Source: Hofstenia miamia
Taxonomy: Eukaryota; Xenacoelomorpha; Acoela
Direction: 5' to 3'
NCBI GenBank assembly: GCA_004352715.1
Contig: SCFE01000103.1
Coordinates: forward strand, 831,297 to 895,296
DNA length: 64,000 nt
A model generated the notes under the pieces. It was given only the letters and a program-made list of their open reading frames with translations, was not told the DNA's origin and ran no database searches. Shown piece by piece: positions 49,851-61,685 of this stretch (position 1 is the stretch's first letter; the number at the start of each line of letters is the position of its first letter). Made by a program: the position numbers and the translations under genes.

Positions 49851-51329
49851 TTCATTTGATGTTTGCAATGTTTGTGTAATCTCTAAAGTTAACAATAAAA
49901 CTATACGTTTGTGCTTTTGATTTTAATAAATCTATCGGCAATATTTATTTTCTCCCTAGTTACAAAATGTAGCACATTATACAGTTTTATGAAGATTGAG
50001 TCAAGGATAGCTAAATTTCTGCAACACAGGTAAGTTATTTTTACATTTAAATAATGATTATTTTACAATTAAGCTAATTTTTAGAAAATTGATTGCTTGC
50101 GCATGTTTAATGTTACTGACATCAATAAAAATTTCCTGGAGACTTGATTTGATAAGGAAAACACTACATATATTATCAAAGCAATGTGTAAAGAAACTAA
50201 ATTACAAAGGAAAAACATTAACAAAAATTGCAAAGTGAATTTCTTCTTTCATAGCATTAAAAACGTCAACTCCTTCAAAACGAGTAACAACTAATTTGAT
50301 GTTGTTAGAGAACACATATTGTAGTTATAGATGAATATGCATAATTATCTTTCAATGGCCGATAGCGTCTGATACATTTTAAGAATGATTTGATTTCGGT
50401 CAAACACTCTTAGCAAAGAAATAAATTAACAAAATAATTAACTTGAAAAATAAATTTATAAAAATTTTACAATAAATAATTAGTAAAATAAAATTAATTT
50501 TTAAAATAAATGTGATGTTTACAAATTATAACACCGCTCTAATCTTTTGTTGTAGTTAATGCGTCATGCACAATTGTTAAACAATGTAGACACGATTAAA
50601 GCATGTTTTGCTTCAATTATAGCTTGTTTCATGTTATGTTACATAGACTTGTTTATTGCCATATAACGATAAAGAACAACACAAATTGGGGAAAGGTCAA
50701 AGATGGAAAGCAATGCGTTTTGGATTTAAATGAATCAACACGCAAATAACAAGGTATGATACTTTTGTTTTCATCATCAAAGTAGATTATAATATTTCAC
50801 AAAATTTAATAGTTTTTAAATTTTCCGGTTTAAACTAAATTATACATAATGATTTGTGCGACATTGAATATTTTGTTTAATGGCATGAATTTGAAATTTC
50901 CTATTTTTATAACTAGTAGCTTACTGAAACTGTAAATTATGCATATTGACTTTTCGCTTTGTTGTGTCATTGGGATGCTATTTACCAAACATGTATTAAA
51001 TTTTCCAAATCAGCAGAGTTTTTCATGGCTAAGCGATTATATAGGCAATGATTTTGCTATATTGACCTATAAATTATTACTTTGTAATTTTCACAAAATT
51101 CTACCCTTTAAATACTATGCACCTGTATTTTTACAATGAAAAAGCAGCATATTTGAATACGAACTTGTAGTCTTTTGCATGTAATGTTTAGAATTCCCGA
51201 AAAACGAATTAAATGACGGCGATAATCATTAAATATTATTTACCGATTACTATTATTATTAAGATGCCTATTATTTACTCTAAGAAATCCAAATATTGGT
51301 TTTGCATTATATTTTAGTTTGGATTATGG
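49851..51329. other. Intergenic, no gene recognised
   Basis: AT-rich. The ORF at 50939-51139 has no motif. Confidence 0.4.
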
Positions 51330-51656
51330 GCAAGACCAAAAGCAGTTTGAGGCGCTCCAAATTTGCATTACAAAATACTTCTGAAAACGCATGCAATTAT
51401 CGACAAAAATCCGGGTTTCACAAATTTGCACAGTATTGCTAAATGTACTTCTGGGTTCAACGATTTATTACCGACAGAAATCCTGGACAAGCAGTTTACC
51501 CCAGCAGAAATGGCGTTTTAAATTTGCTCCAAAAGAGTCAGTGGAGGTGGAAAGAAGTTTTTCTAACATTTGCTGACAAAAGAAAGAGTGACATTAACAT
51601 TTGACAACGTACGAATTCACCTAATGTTGTACTTCAACAAAGACATTTTCAAATAA
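51330..51656 (+). mobile_element. hAT transposase C-terminal fragment
   Basis: The frame 51391-51576 ends APKESVEVERSFSNI. After a frame change at about 51574 it continues LLTKERVTLTFDNVRIHLML followed by YFNKDIF and a TAA. This is the hAT dimerisation end (VERSFS-x-x-x-x-LL-x-x-x-R). Upstream parts are missing. Confidence 0.75.
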
Positions 51657-51835
51657 ATGTTTTTGAAAAGCTTGAAATTTTTTCTCTACTTTTAGGTAAT
51701 TTCAACGTTGTATTGCTGTTTAACCTAAATTTCCCTAAATTAACTGTACAGCTTACCTAAAAAAATCAATTTTTTTCCTAAAAAACCAGGCCCTACTGAT
51801 CTCATTAGAAAACGCTATTTCTTATAATTTAAAAT

Positions 51836-53170
51836 AGCAATTGGAGATCAAGACAAGAGCTGGGCACCCATATTTGCTGCGCAAAGTGCTCAAATGGTCT
51901 TAAAGATTGGAGAACATCAATGCCATGTGCTATCCCAATACGAAGAGAACAGTGGAACAAATCCAATTATTGCTATTTCTGTTTAATAAATATTACAGGA
52001 CATAGCACAAAAAGTAAGAAAACGATCACCTAATTAAATTTACTTTCAGATATATGACCATTACCTAATGACGAAACATTGTTACCACCTTTGCCTCCAC
52101 AAGAAGCACCATTCAGAAGCCATTCGGAAAACGAAGGCAATTCGGAAACTGACAGTGATCATGATAGCTTGTATCAAGCAGAAGATTCAGACAGACGACA
52201 ACATCTCTTGAATCAGTGCGATTTATCATTATCAAAAGAAAAGAGTGTGCGGGTAGGATCACGCTTACAATTAGCTTGAAAGTGGCATTATCATTACATA
52301 CTTTAGCAAAAGGAGTAACATTCTAAGTTGCATATTTACTCTGTCTGGCAATCTCTGCTATTGCCATAATATTGACCAGCTCTTCGAAGAACTCGGTCAG
52401 GCACATGATGTCTGCAACTGGCGCCTATTAATAGATTCATCATAGGCCAGTCTTAAAGCTGTTTTGTTACATAACGGAAACATATTTCCATCTGTCCTTA
52501 TTGCACATTCTGTGCACATGAAGGAATCTCGTGAAAACGTTGAAATATTACTTCAATCTATTAACTACTACTAATGCAATTGGTTCATATGCGCTGATCT
52601 TAAAGTCGTGGCAATGCTCATGGGTTTGCAAAAGGGTTAAACCAAACAACTGCTTTCTTTGTATGAACCAATACATGAAAGAGTCGTGGCCATTAAGGGA
52701 ATGCTATATTCTCGGAAGCAGTAACATTACTCATACTACCATCAAAAATTTATTTGCCGCCATTGCACATCAAACTAGGTCTTATAAAGCAGTATGTAAA
52801 GACAATCAACAAAAATGGTGCATGTTTTAAACTTATTCGGGAAAAATATCCCAGCATTAGCAAAGCTAAAGTAAAAGAAGGCATATTTGTTGGACCGGAT
52901 GTTCGCGCTTTGTTCAATGATCCGTCTTTCGAACACACTATGACTGATACGGAAAGGGCAGGTTGGCTGTGGTTCCGCAGTGTTTGCGAAAATTTTTTGG
53001 GAAAGAGAAAAGGCCGAGAACTATGAAGACTTGAATTTTGAAAGAATGAATTGCAAAATGTTGCTCACGTTGCATTTTCTCAAGTGTCATCTAGACTTTT
53101 TGCCAGACAACATGGGTGACACACGTGATGAGCATGGAGAGCGTTTTTTCTACTGTGCAAATAGGTCCTG
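51836..53170 (+). pseudogene. Arthropod-type uncharacterised transposon protein, decayed
   Basis: Blocks in order match a multicopy protein family I know from arthropod genomes but cannot name functionally. They are: GDQDKSWAP (about 51846), a Cys-rich block with NYCYFCLINITGHSTKSKKT (about 51965-52020), LLPPLPPQ with a polar Asp/Ser region (52079-52230), RLFIDSS..SLKAVLLHNGN (about 52420-52490), PPLHIKLGLIKQYVKTINKN (52754-52815), KAKVKEGIFVGPDVRALFND (52865-52925) and LTLHFLKCHLDFLPDNMGDT (53065-53125) ending DEHGERF. The frame changes several times and stops occur, so it is dead. The C-terminal end of the family is cut at about 53160. Confidence 0.65.
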
Positions 53171-53443
53171 AAAAAAAAATAAGGACAGTGTAATTATAAA
53201 TTTCAATAGAGAAAAAATTAAAGCCAACAATGTAAATTGATTTGAATTGAAATTAACTATCGATGGTTTGTTGATTTGATTCGAAATTTCCAATGACAAC
53301 TGCTCAACTTTAGTGCATAAAGTAAGAGAATAGGTTTTAATAACTTTTGTGTACCAAAGAAAAATAGCCAACACGAAATATAAATTGAATGAATGTATGA
53401 ACAATAAAAACTCTACTATAAATACGCAACAACATAGTCAAAA
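53171..53443. other. Presumed SUGT1 3' UTR side
   Basis: AT-rich, no gene. It lies downstream of the SUGT1 stop and next to the decayed transposon pseudogene. Confidence 0.4.
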
Positions 53444-54429
53444 TTATTTTTCCCATTTTTTGTATTCCATGCCATCAGGTGGTTTAACTTCAACTGGTGC
53501 TTTTCCAACTTCATCCCAATTGGTACTCAATACTGTTCCACCAGACTCGGTCTAAAGCAAATACATACAGGATTAAGTATCTAATAGGTTGATTAACACT
53601 GGAAAACTTTGCAATTAGAATCAATACATCCAGATGACACTTTGACATAACATGGTGACGACTTAACATAGAAAACATAAATATATTCTATGCGATGTCA
53701 TGTTGGTACAAGTATCGAATTGTCAGAAGGTAGTAGATATCACAAAACCTTAGATTGATAAAAAAAATTACTATCATAACTGGAATTGAGAAAGCTAAAT
53801 ACTGCCAATGAATGGCTATTTTTACCTAATCAGGAAAGACTGATGATTTGATTTGTCAGAAATCGAAAATGTTAAATAATCAATAAATCAATGTCGATGT
53901 TTTGGGTCTGACGCGCAAAAAAGTTTCAAGCAGAGTTTTGGTAGTGAAAATTCTGATTGGTCAGGAATTGGTTCCATTCATTTTGTCATTCTCTGTAGTA
54001 AGAATAGCATCGATAATACTCACAAATGATTTCATCATTGCCTTTTGCTGCTCGGAATTCCCATCTTTGAAAATTTTTTGAAAAAATCTAAAATATATAG
54101 AATTAATAAATCTATGCTTTCCATGTTATTCCTCTTGACAAAAAGTTACGAGACAAAATTTCATGGAATAAGAAATGTTATAGTTTTGAAAATATTTTTA
54201 GAAAATTATCAGGACATTTAAATTAAATCTTAATACACTATTTAAGCACTTAGAAATAGTTTGCTACTACTGTTAACAAAATGAAATCAATACCGTTGGC
54301 AAGCCTGATCGCCTTCCAATGGTTCATCATCTTCTTCTTTTTGTGCCTCTTTTGCTAATTTGTCCCATTCAGTAACTGTCTTTTTAGATGTAGGATATTT
54401 ATGGACATTGTTGGCATTCTCATCTGCAA
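53444..54429 (-). CDS. SUGT1: SGT1 homologue, C-terminal SGS domain (last three exons)
   Basis: SGT1 is a cytosolic co-chaperone of HSP90 acting in kinetochore assembly, SCF ubiquitin ligase function and innate immune receptor folding. Exons on the minus strand are 54429-54294, 54087-54024 and 53551-53444, with GT/AG borders and frame kept across both introns (206 and 472 bp). The first has [20 protein letters not shown] then [13 protein letters not shown], matching human YPSSSPYTRNWDKLVGEI..EKLEGDAALN. The second has [21 protein letters not shown]. The third has [20 protein letters not shown] and ends [12 protein letters not shown], close to human [32 protein letters not shown]. The TPR and CS domains must lie upstream (higher coordinates) but were not found. 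Gaps at 55302-56301 and 57583-58582 may hide them. Confidence 0.93.
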
Positions 54430-54577
54430 CTAAATACGGAAATGAAAGTAAGATGCTTTGAAAAACATCACAAGAATGCGCACATCAATTTTACACGAAT
54501 GATATTGAAATATACACAAGCTTTTGAAAAATAAAAGTGAACATTGTATGAATACTCCGTTGGTTTAATGTTTTTGT

Positions 54578-54607
54578 TATATATATTATATATATATATA
54601 TATATAT
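54578..54607. repeat. (TA)n microsatellite
   Basis: Short interrupted TA run in the presumed SUGT1 upstream intron. Confidence 0.85.
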
Positions 54608-54861
54608 CAGCAGGAGAAAAATTAATAGGAACACCATGAAATTTTCATTTTTGGTAGCATTTTGACACATTTGCAAAAATAACGTTATGGCAACTTTATT
54701 CTCCACCGAACATAAAGTACAAATAGAAGTAGAAAAACAATTTTATTGAACAGATGGCCTAAATATACTTTTAGTTAATATTCAATTAATATCCTAATTA
54801 ATACTAACTAAAATCCCAAGCTATCTAAACAATTGAAGATCAGCTTTGTCGAACTTTTGTA

Positions 54862-55200
54862 TTAATATTTCGTACCGCCACCATGTGCCACAATAATGGC
54901 TTTTATTCATTGAGGCATCGACACCACAAGTTTTTTGTAAGAATTTAGGATAGAGTCGTCATGATAGCATAATTGTATCAGTTTCGAAATGAGATCTTGT
55001 TATGTGGTCACGCTTTGCGGTCGAGCTTTGCCTTGATGATACCCCACAGATTTTCTATGGGGTTTAAATCCGGGGAGTTACCAGGCCAGGGTAACACTTG
55101 CACATCATTAAGATCAAGAAATTCGGAAATGCGTTTAGCGGTCTGGCACGGTGGAAACCACTCACGAGATGGTGGTAAACATTCGCGTTTTGGCCACTTT
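54862..55200 (-). mobile_element. Tc1-like transposase C-terminal fragment
   Basis: Minus-strand pieces: KRISEFLDLNDVQVLPWPGN, SPDLNPIENLWGIIKAKLDR (third catalytic acidic residue in NPIEN), then LISKLIQL and KLVVSMPQ, with IKAIIVAHGGGTKY before the stop at 54862-54864. This is the standard Tc1 C-terminus. Stops and a frame change show decay. The upstream part fades out before the 1000-N gap. Confidence 0.85.
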
Positions 55201-55301
55201 CTTTGTTCATGTTTTCTTCAACGATGTCGCAAGTGTAGCATAAACAATTATAGCATTAAAATTATTCAAACTATCTAAATCATTTAATCATAAAAAATGT
55301 G

Positions 55302-56301
55302 NNNNNNNNNNNNNNNNNNNNNNNNNNNNNNNNNNNNNNNNNNNNNNNNNNNNNNNNNNNNNNNNNNNNNNNNNNNNNNNNNNNNNNNNNNNNNNNNNNN
55401 NNNNNNNNNNNNNNNNNNNNNNNNNNNNNNNNNNNNNNNNNNNNNNNNNNNNNNNNNNNNNNNNNNNNNNNNNNNNNNNNNNNNNNNNNNNNNNNNNNNN
55501 NNNNNNNNNNNNNNNNNNNNNNNNNNNNNNNNNNNNNNNNNNNNNNNNNNNNNNNNNNNNNNNNNNNNNNNNNNNNNNNNNNNNNNNNNNNNNNNNNNNN
55601 NNNNNNNNNNNNNNNNNNNNNNNNNNNNNNNNNNNNNNNNNNNNNNNNNNNNNNNNNNNNNNNNNNNNNNNNNNNNNNNNNNNNNNNNNNNNNNNNNNNN
55701 NNNNNNNNNNNNNNNNNNNNNNNNNNNNNNNNNNNNNNNNNNNNNNNNNNNNNNNNNNNNNNNNNNNNNNNNNNNNNNNNNNNNNNNNNNNNNNNNNNNN
55801 NNNNNNNNNNNNNNNNNNNNNNNNNNNNNNNNNNNNNNNNNNNNNNNNNNNNNNNNNNNNNNNNNNNNNNNNNNNNNNNNNNNNNNNNNNNNNNNNNNNN
55901 NNNNNNNNNNNNNNNNNNNNNNNNNNNNNNNNNNNNNNNNNNNNNNNNNNNNNNNNNNNNNNNNNNNNNNNNNNNNNNNNNNNNNNNNNNNNNNNNNNNN
56001 NNNNNNNNNNNNNNNNNNNNNNNNNNNNNNNNNNNNNNNNNNNNNNNNNNNNNNNNNNNNNNNNNNNNNNNNNNNNNNNNNNNNNNNNNNNNNNNNNNNN
56101 NNNNNNNNNNNNNNNNNNNNNNNNNNNNNNNNNNNNNNNNNNNNNNNNNNNNNNNNNNNNNNNNNNNNNNNNNNNNNNNNNNNNNNNNNNNNNNNNNNNN
56201 NNNNNNNNNNNNNNNNNNNNNNNNNNNNNNNNNNNNNNNNNNNNNNNNNNNNNNNNNNNNNNNNNNNNNNNNNNNNNNNNNNNNNNNNNNNNNNNNNNNN
56301 N
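55302..56301. other. 1000-N gap
   Basis: Arbitrary-length gap. The sequence on its right edge looks like the end of an LTR retrotransposon. Confidence 0.98.
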
Positions 56302-56309
56302 GGGCGGCG

Positions 56310-56490
56310 TGTAACATCGCTGGTAGTTGTTGCTATTTATCAGCCAGACCTCGCACTTTTCTTGTTAGTGACTGGTATTTGTAAATATTGTAAATAACTT
56401 GTATATATAGAGCAATGCATTTTGTAAATAGAAATAGTTTGAACAGTATTCTCTTTGTGTTCACTAGAATCACACCCCAGTGATTCTACA
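56310..56490 (+). repeat. Probable LTR (3' LTR emerging from gap)
   Basis: A GC-richer block starts tgtaacatcgctggtagttg and ends gtgattctaca, with TG...CA ends as in LTRs. It is preceded by a purine-rich gggcggcg (56302-56309) that could be a polypurine tract. Inside is tgtatatatag (TATA-like, about 56400). The partner LTR and coding part would be in the gap, so this is an inference from the ends only. Confidence 0.45.
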
Positions 56491-56659
56491 CTATGAAACA
56501 TTTTCAATTTTGAAATTTACTGAAAACCCTCCAATATTTAAAGCTATAATATCACTGTTGACAAAAGCTACAGTCATTAAAAAGCAAACTGAAAATCGTA
56601 GTTAATAAGTTCGTATTACTATCGTCGAAATGAAATAGGTGATTAAATGCAATTATTCT

Positions 56660-56699
<40 letters not shown>

Positions 56700-57582
56700 A
56701 TGGGATACATGCAAAATATTCATTTTTGCTATATTATCAAGGGAATGTTTAGAAGGTGGTACCTGATGTCATAAAATTCAATTCAAAAATGCTGTTTTTT
56801 TCAAGAAAAAAGAAATTTATGATTGGTCACCAACTATGTGCCATTTTCTACAAATTTATTTTCCATATAGTAGCCTTCCAGCAAAAAATAAATTTTCAGC
56901 AAGTCCCTAATCATTTAATTTGTAAAAACAGAATACCAAATAAGTTTTAGGGAATAGCTAAAAGTTCACTGTAAAAAGGGTTAAAGTAGCTGATATAATA
57001 TCAACTTTCAGGTACTTTTTTCTTACATTTTTTCTATCTGCTTTTGTCATAAGTTTTAGCACTTTTTCTAAGTACACCAATCAGGTTTGCTCAATTTGGA
57101 TAGAAACCAACCTGTTTATAATTTTATTTTGGCAAACATGTAACTAGCACATATAAGTTTTCTTCCAGGACCAGAACATAATTACAGCCATATTTTCCTC
57201 AGCTATTTGTCAAAGATTACCGAATAAATTTCATTTGTTACAATTCTTATTTGAAATGAATCTTATTTAACAAATATTTAAGCATTTTAGAATTTTTAAT
57301 ACAATTCACTTCACTTAGCTAATCTATGATTTTAAAATATTCCTGCAATTAATGACTTAGTGCAAACATTTACGGGAAAAGTCTGTGTTGTATAAAATTT
57401 AAAAAGTGAGTAATTGAAAATACGATTTTAGTTTGACCAAAAAAAATTTTCGAAAGTATTTATCGGAAGTCTTTTAGGCTTCCCCAATTTAAAGTTCATT
57501 GTTCTGATATTTATGTTTTTAAAATATAGTGTTGTTTCCTATCTATGGAAAGATTCTATCCAATTGTTGTTTATGTAATTTC
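56491..57582. other. Intergenic or intron, (TA)n at 56662-56696
   Basis: No exon recognised. SUGT1 5' exons could be nearby but I do not see them. Confidence 0.4.
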
Positions 57583-58604
57583 NNNNNNNNNNNNNNNNNN
57601 NNNNNNNNNNNNNNNNNNNNNNNNNNNNNNNNNNNNNNNNNNNNNNNNNNNNNNNNNNNNNNNNNNNNNNNNNNNNNNNNNNNNNNNNNNNNNNNNNNNN
57701 NNNNNNNNNNNNNNNNNNNNNNNNNNNNNNNNNNNNNNNNNNNNNNNNNNNNNNNNNNNNNNNNNNNNNNNNNNNNNNNNNNNNNNNNNNNNNNNNNNNN
57801 NNNNNNNNNNNNNNNNNNNNNNNNNNNNNNNNNNNNNNNNNNNNNNNNNNNNNNNNNNNNNNNNNNNNNNNNNNNNNNNNNNNNNNNNNNNNNNNNNNNN
57901 NNNNNNNNNNNNNNNNNNNNNNNNNNNNNNNNNNNNNNNNNNNNNNNNNNNNNNNNNNNNNNNNNNNNNNNNNNNNNNNNNNNNNNNNNNNNNNNNNNNN
58001 NNNNNNNNNNNNNNNNNNNNNNNNNNNNNNNNNNNNNNNNNNNNNNNNNNNNNNNNNNNNNNNNNNNNNNNNNNNNNNNNNNNNNNNNNNNNNNNNNNNN
58101 NNNNNNNNNNNNNNNNNNNNNNNNNNNNNNNNNNNNNNNNNNNNNNNNNNNNNNNNNNNNNNNNNNNNNNNNNNNNNNNNNNNNNNNNNNNNNNNNNNNN
58201 NNNNNNNNNNNNNNNNNNNNNNNNNNNNNNNNNNNNNNNNNNNNNNNNNNNNNNNNNNNNNNNNNNNNNNNNNNNNNNNNNNNNNNNNNNNNNNNNNNNN
58301 NNNNNNNNNNNNNNNNNNNNNNNNNNNNNNNNNNNNNNNNNNNNNNNNNNNNNNNNNNNNNNNNNNNNNNNNNNNNNNNNNNNNNNNNNNNNNNNNNNNN
58401 NNNNNNNNNNNNNNNNNNNNNNNNNNNNNNNNNNNNNNNNNNNNNNNNNNNNNNNNNNNNNNNNNNNNNNNNNNNNNNNNNNNNNNNNNNNNNNNNNNNN
58501 NNNNNNNNNNNNNNNNNNNNNNNNNNNNNNNNNNNNNNNNNNNNNNNNNNNNNNNNNNNNNNNNNNNNNNNNNNNNNNNNNNATATATATATATATATAT
58601 ATAG
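57583..58604. repeat. 1000-N gap followed by (TA)n
   Basis: N 57583-58582, then a TA run to 58604. Confidence 0.95.
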
Positions 58605-59266
58605 AATAACAGACAAAATTATTTTGTAGAAAAATTGAAATTTCACGAAGGCAACAAATGTGTATTTCACATGTTTTCTGTATTAGAATTTAGAACTGCG
58701 TCAAAAATTTGCTTATATTTCTTCGTAAAAATGTAGATACATTCGTATTTTAAAATTTATTTAAAAATTTTAGTAAAATATTGATAAACCTTAATTCTTT
58801 TTTGGTACTTAAGTAATAACAACAGTTCAAATAACAAAATATATTATGAAATCAAAGTCAATATCATGTGTTTATTGTAAAACTAACTTTAGAATGTTTT
58901 CTTAAACTAAACTCATTACTCAAGTCATTTCATGTAGAAAGTATTTCTACTATAGGTCTGATCATGGCATGCGGGTCAGTCGAGGAATCGATTGCTCAGG
59001 GTCAATTCAATACCATTATTTGCAAAAATGTATATTTTAAGAAAACTAGAAAATCATTTAAGACAAACACAGTGGAATTTTGTATTTCTCTAAGTCTAAT
59101 AATAATGATTCTCGAATTAAATCAGAATCTGATAGCAGACTTTAGGTATCATACAATGATATTATTTTCAAACATTAATTTTTTAGCTCATTCGAAAATT
59201 TCTGTATAAAAACTAAAATGAAAAATTAAAATCAACTTACCGCAAATAACACTCAGACAAAAAGAA
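58605..59266. other. Intergenic with one unexplained 113-residue ORF
   Basis: The open frame 58868-59209 (+) contains GLIMACGSVEESIAQGQFNT. Its AT-driven composition elsewhere suggests chance, and I recognise no family. Confidence 0.3.
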
Positions 59267-59368
59267 AGAATTTTGCTTTGAGTCCAAAATTTTCTATTGC
59301 GCAATATTGGCTAATGAAGAATTTAGCTTTGAGTCCAAAATTTTCTATTGCGCAATATTGGCTAATGA
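59267..59368. repeat. 51-bp tandem duplication
   Basis: agaatttNgctttgagtcc ... ggctaatgaag occurs twice with a period of 51 bp and one or two differences. No N lies between the copies, so it is likely real. Confidence 0.85.
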
Positions 59369-59659
59369 AGAACTTAAAATAGGTTAGAGAATAAAATGTC
59401 ATAGACTATGTTTGCCTTTTCGAATGCTTTTCAGCAATACATTTCTAAACTATTGTCTAAGCAACGTCTTTTAAAATGTAAGGTAAGTAGTAGGGCACCC
59501 TATCAAATATTTCTCAAATTTAAATGATATTTTGGGGAAAGGAGATGTAAAATTTGTTGGTTGTAGCTAAGTTATATTTGTAAGGTGCTGTCGGACCAAT
59601 CTGTCAAGAGAGATTTACACCAAAAAGCAAGCATTTTGTATAACCAATGGTCTATTAAT

Positions 59660-59850
59660 GGGATCAATGGTCAATAATTACCATTCATTTGCCAACCATA
59701 ACCACCCACGTAGCCAAATACTGGTGGACCACCAGTGGCAGATACGGTGGCCCACCATGTGGGTTTTGGCCACCCGTGCACCAGTGGACCACCAGTGGCT
59801 AGCTGGTGGTCCACTGTTGGCTAATTGGTGGGCCACTGTGGCAAATAAAT
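59660..59850. repeat. GC-rich repeat cluster built on GTGGnCCACCAGTGGC
   Basis: ggtggaccaccagtggc, gtggaccaccagtggc, ctggtggtccactg and ggtgggccactgtggc recur within about 130 bp, in both orientations. The composition is sharply different from the surrounding AT-rich sequence. It could fold into several hairpins. The + ORF 59658-59852 (HQW, WPT, WAT repeats) is a by-product of the repeat. Confidence 0.8.
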
Positions 59851-60436
59851 GATTTAAGCATTAGGGCAATGTCTCAAATGTAGTAACAGCAAACTTTTAT
59901 ATTAATAGAGTTTAAACATTGCAGTTTAAACTAACACAAACCCAACAAAGGGTTGAAGGAAATGCTAGCAAGCTCAGAATTTACATTGAATTANTAATAA
60001 TAACCCTAGTTGCAAAATTTTTAAAAACTTTGCAGAAACTTCAATTTACATTAAAATCTTTGACGAAAAGTATATTCATACATTAAGATCATTAAGGATT
60101 CTCAATTCTTGTATAAAATCAAAGAAGTTACCGATCCTTAAACCATATAAATTTTTATCTTAAAATCTGTTTAAAGGAATAAATTTCCTGTTAAAAATCA
60201 AAGAATTTGCAGATCTTAATTTTATGTTGAACGGTTACGTTTTTAGTAGAATACATGTTTCTAGGTTCGACTTAGCAACATAGTTTCTTTAAGTAACACT
60301 TTAAAAATACATACATTCAGAATTAGATATAGAAAGCAACAGCTCCCAAAATTATATTCTAAAAAAAATTCGGAAACAAAATTCTATTTAACAAAATGAT
60401 CAAAATATGCGTCTTCAAATATATACAAAAGTTTTT
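59851..60436. other. Downstream flank of CDK9, no gene seen
   Basis: AT-rich and contains a single N at 59994. It probably includes the CDK9 3' UTR. Confidence 0.4.
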
Positions 60437-61685
60437 TTAATATATTCTATCATAGTTGGCACATGGCACGTTTGAGACTGGGTGATAAGGCCTTGAGAAT
60501 TGATGATGATTGTTCAAAGGATTTTGCGTTGCGTTAATTTCAAAGTAAGAGGAATTCAATTTACGCAGAACATGGTGGAGTTCACCAGGCATTGGATCAG
60601 ACCAAAAGAACTCATGATTGAGGGACTCATCAGCATTTAAGCGTTTTTCAGGATCTAGAGTTAAGAGCTTATCAATTAAATCAATTGCATAATGGTCTTT
60701 GACACGTCTAAAAAGCTGTTCCTTAGTTCGTCCTTGGCAATTCTTATCAATATTAATTTTCTCGTACAATGGAAGCTCGGTAATTTTAGGCCAGGTTTCT
60801 GCAGTTAGTGGGCCACACAACTGTGTTATTAAACTTAGTTGATGCTGCTCACTTCGCCCTTGCATTATTGGTGATCGTTCCCACAACTCACACATTATGA
60901 CACCACATCCCCACATATCCACCATTCCATTATAATTTCGCTCTCCAAGTAAGAGCTCAGGGGGTCGATACCACATTGTGACAACTNNNNNNNNNNNNNN
61001 NNNNNNNNNNNNNNNNNNNNNNNNNNNNNNNNNNNNNNNNNNNNNNNNNNNNNNNNNNNNNNNNNNNNNNNNNNNNNNNNNNNNNNNNNNNNNNNNNNNN
61101 NNNNNNNNNNNNNNNNNNNNNNNNNNNNNNNNNNNNNNNNNNNNNNNNNNNNNNNNNNNNNNNNNNNNNNNNNNNNNNNNNNNNNNNNNNNNNNNNNNNN
61201 NNNNNNNNNNNNNNNNNNNNNNNNNNNNNNNNNNNNNNNNNNNNNNNNNNNNNNNNNNNNNNNNNNNNNNNNNNNNNNNNNNNNNNNNNNNNNNNNNNNN
61301 NNNNNNNNNNNNNNNNNNNNNNNNNNNNNNNNNNNNNNNNNNNNNNNNNNNNNNNNNNNNNNNNNNNNNNNNNNNNNNNNNNNNNNNNNNNNNNNNNNNN
61401 NNNNNNNNNNNNNNNNNNNNNNNNNNNNNNNNNNNNNNNNNNNNNNNNNNNNNNNNNNNNNNNNNNNNNNNNNNNNNNNNNNNNNNNNNNNNNNNNNNNN
61501 NNNNNNNNNNNNNNNNNNNNNNNNNNNNNNNNNNNNNNNNNNNNNNNNNNNNNNNNNNNNNNNNNNNNNNNNNNNNNNNNNNNNNNNNNNNNNNNNNNNN
61601 NNNNNNNNNNNNNNNNNNNNNNNAAACACGGTATAATTAGGCTCAAAGGGTAAATCTTTCCTGCTACATCTCCGAGAACAAAACT
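60437..61685 (-). CDS. CDK9: CDK9 (P-TEFb kinase), C-terminal half, split by a gap
   Basis: CDK9 pairs with cyclin T to phosphorylate the RNA polymerase II C-terminal domain and release paused transcription in the nucleus. The exon 60437-60986 gives VVTMWYRPPELLLGE, DMWGCGVIMCELW, RSPIMQGRSEQHQLSLITQL, DLIDKLLTLDPEKRL and LNHEFFWSDPMPGEL. All are close to human CDK9 (VVTLWYRPPELLLGE, RSPIMQG-EQHQLALISQLCG, LNHDFFWSDPMP). The C-tail after FFWSDPMP is short (about 50 residues). The kinase N-lobe, HRD and DFG lie in or beyond the N gap 60987-61623. On the far side, 61685-61624 (minus) follows a ccttccag acceptor and reads FCSRRCSRKDLPFEPNYTVF. I tentatively place this as the variable insert before YLVFxFCEH. 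Confidence is high for the right-hand exon and moderate for this left piece. Confidence 0.92.
60987..61623. other. 637-N gap inside CDK9
   Basis: The gap removes the kinase middle segment that should contain the HRD and DFG motifs. Confidence 0.98.

Noticed and set aside
58868-59209. 113-residue open frame with GLIMACGSVEESIAQGQ
   Set aside because: Only this short stretch looks protein-like. The rest is AT-driven composition and I recognise no family.
59658-59852. 64-residue ORF with repeated WAT/HQW motifs
   Set aside because: It is produced by the GTGG/CCAC repeat cluster and is not a gene.
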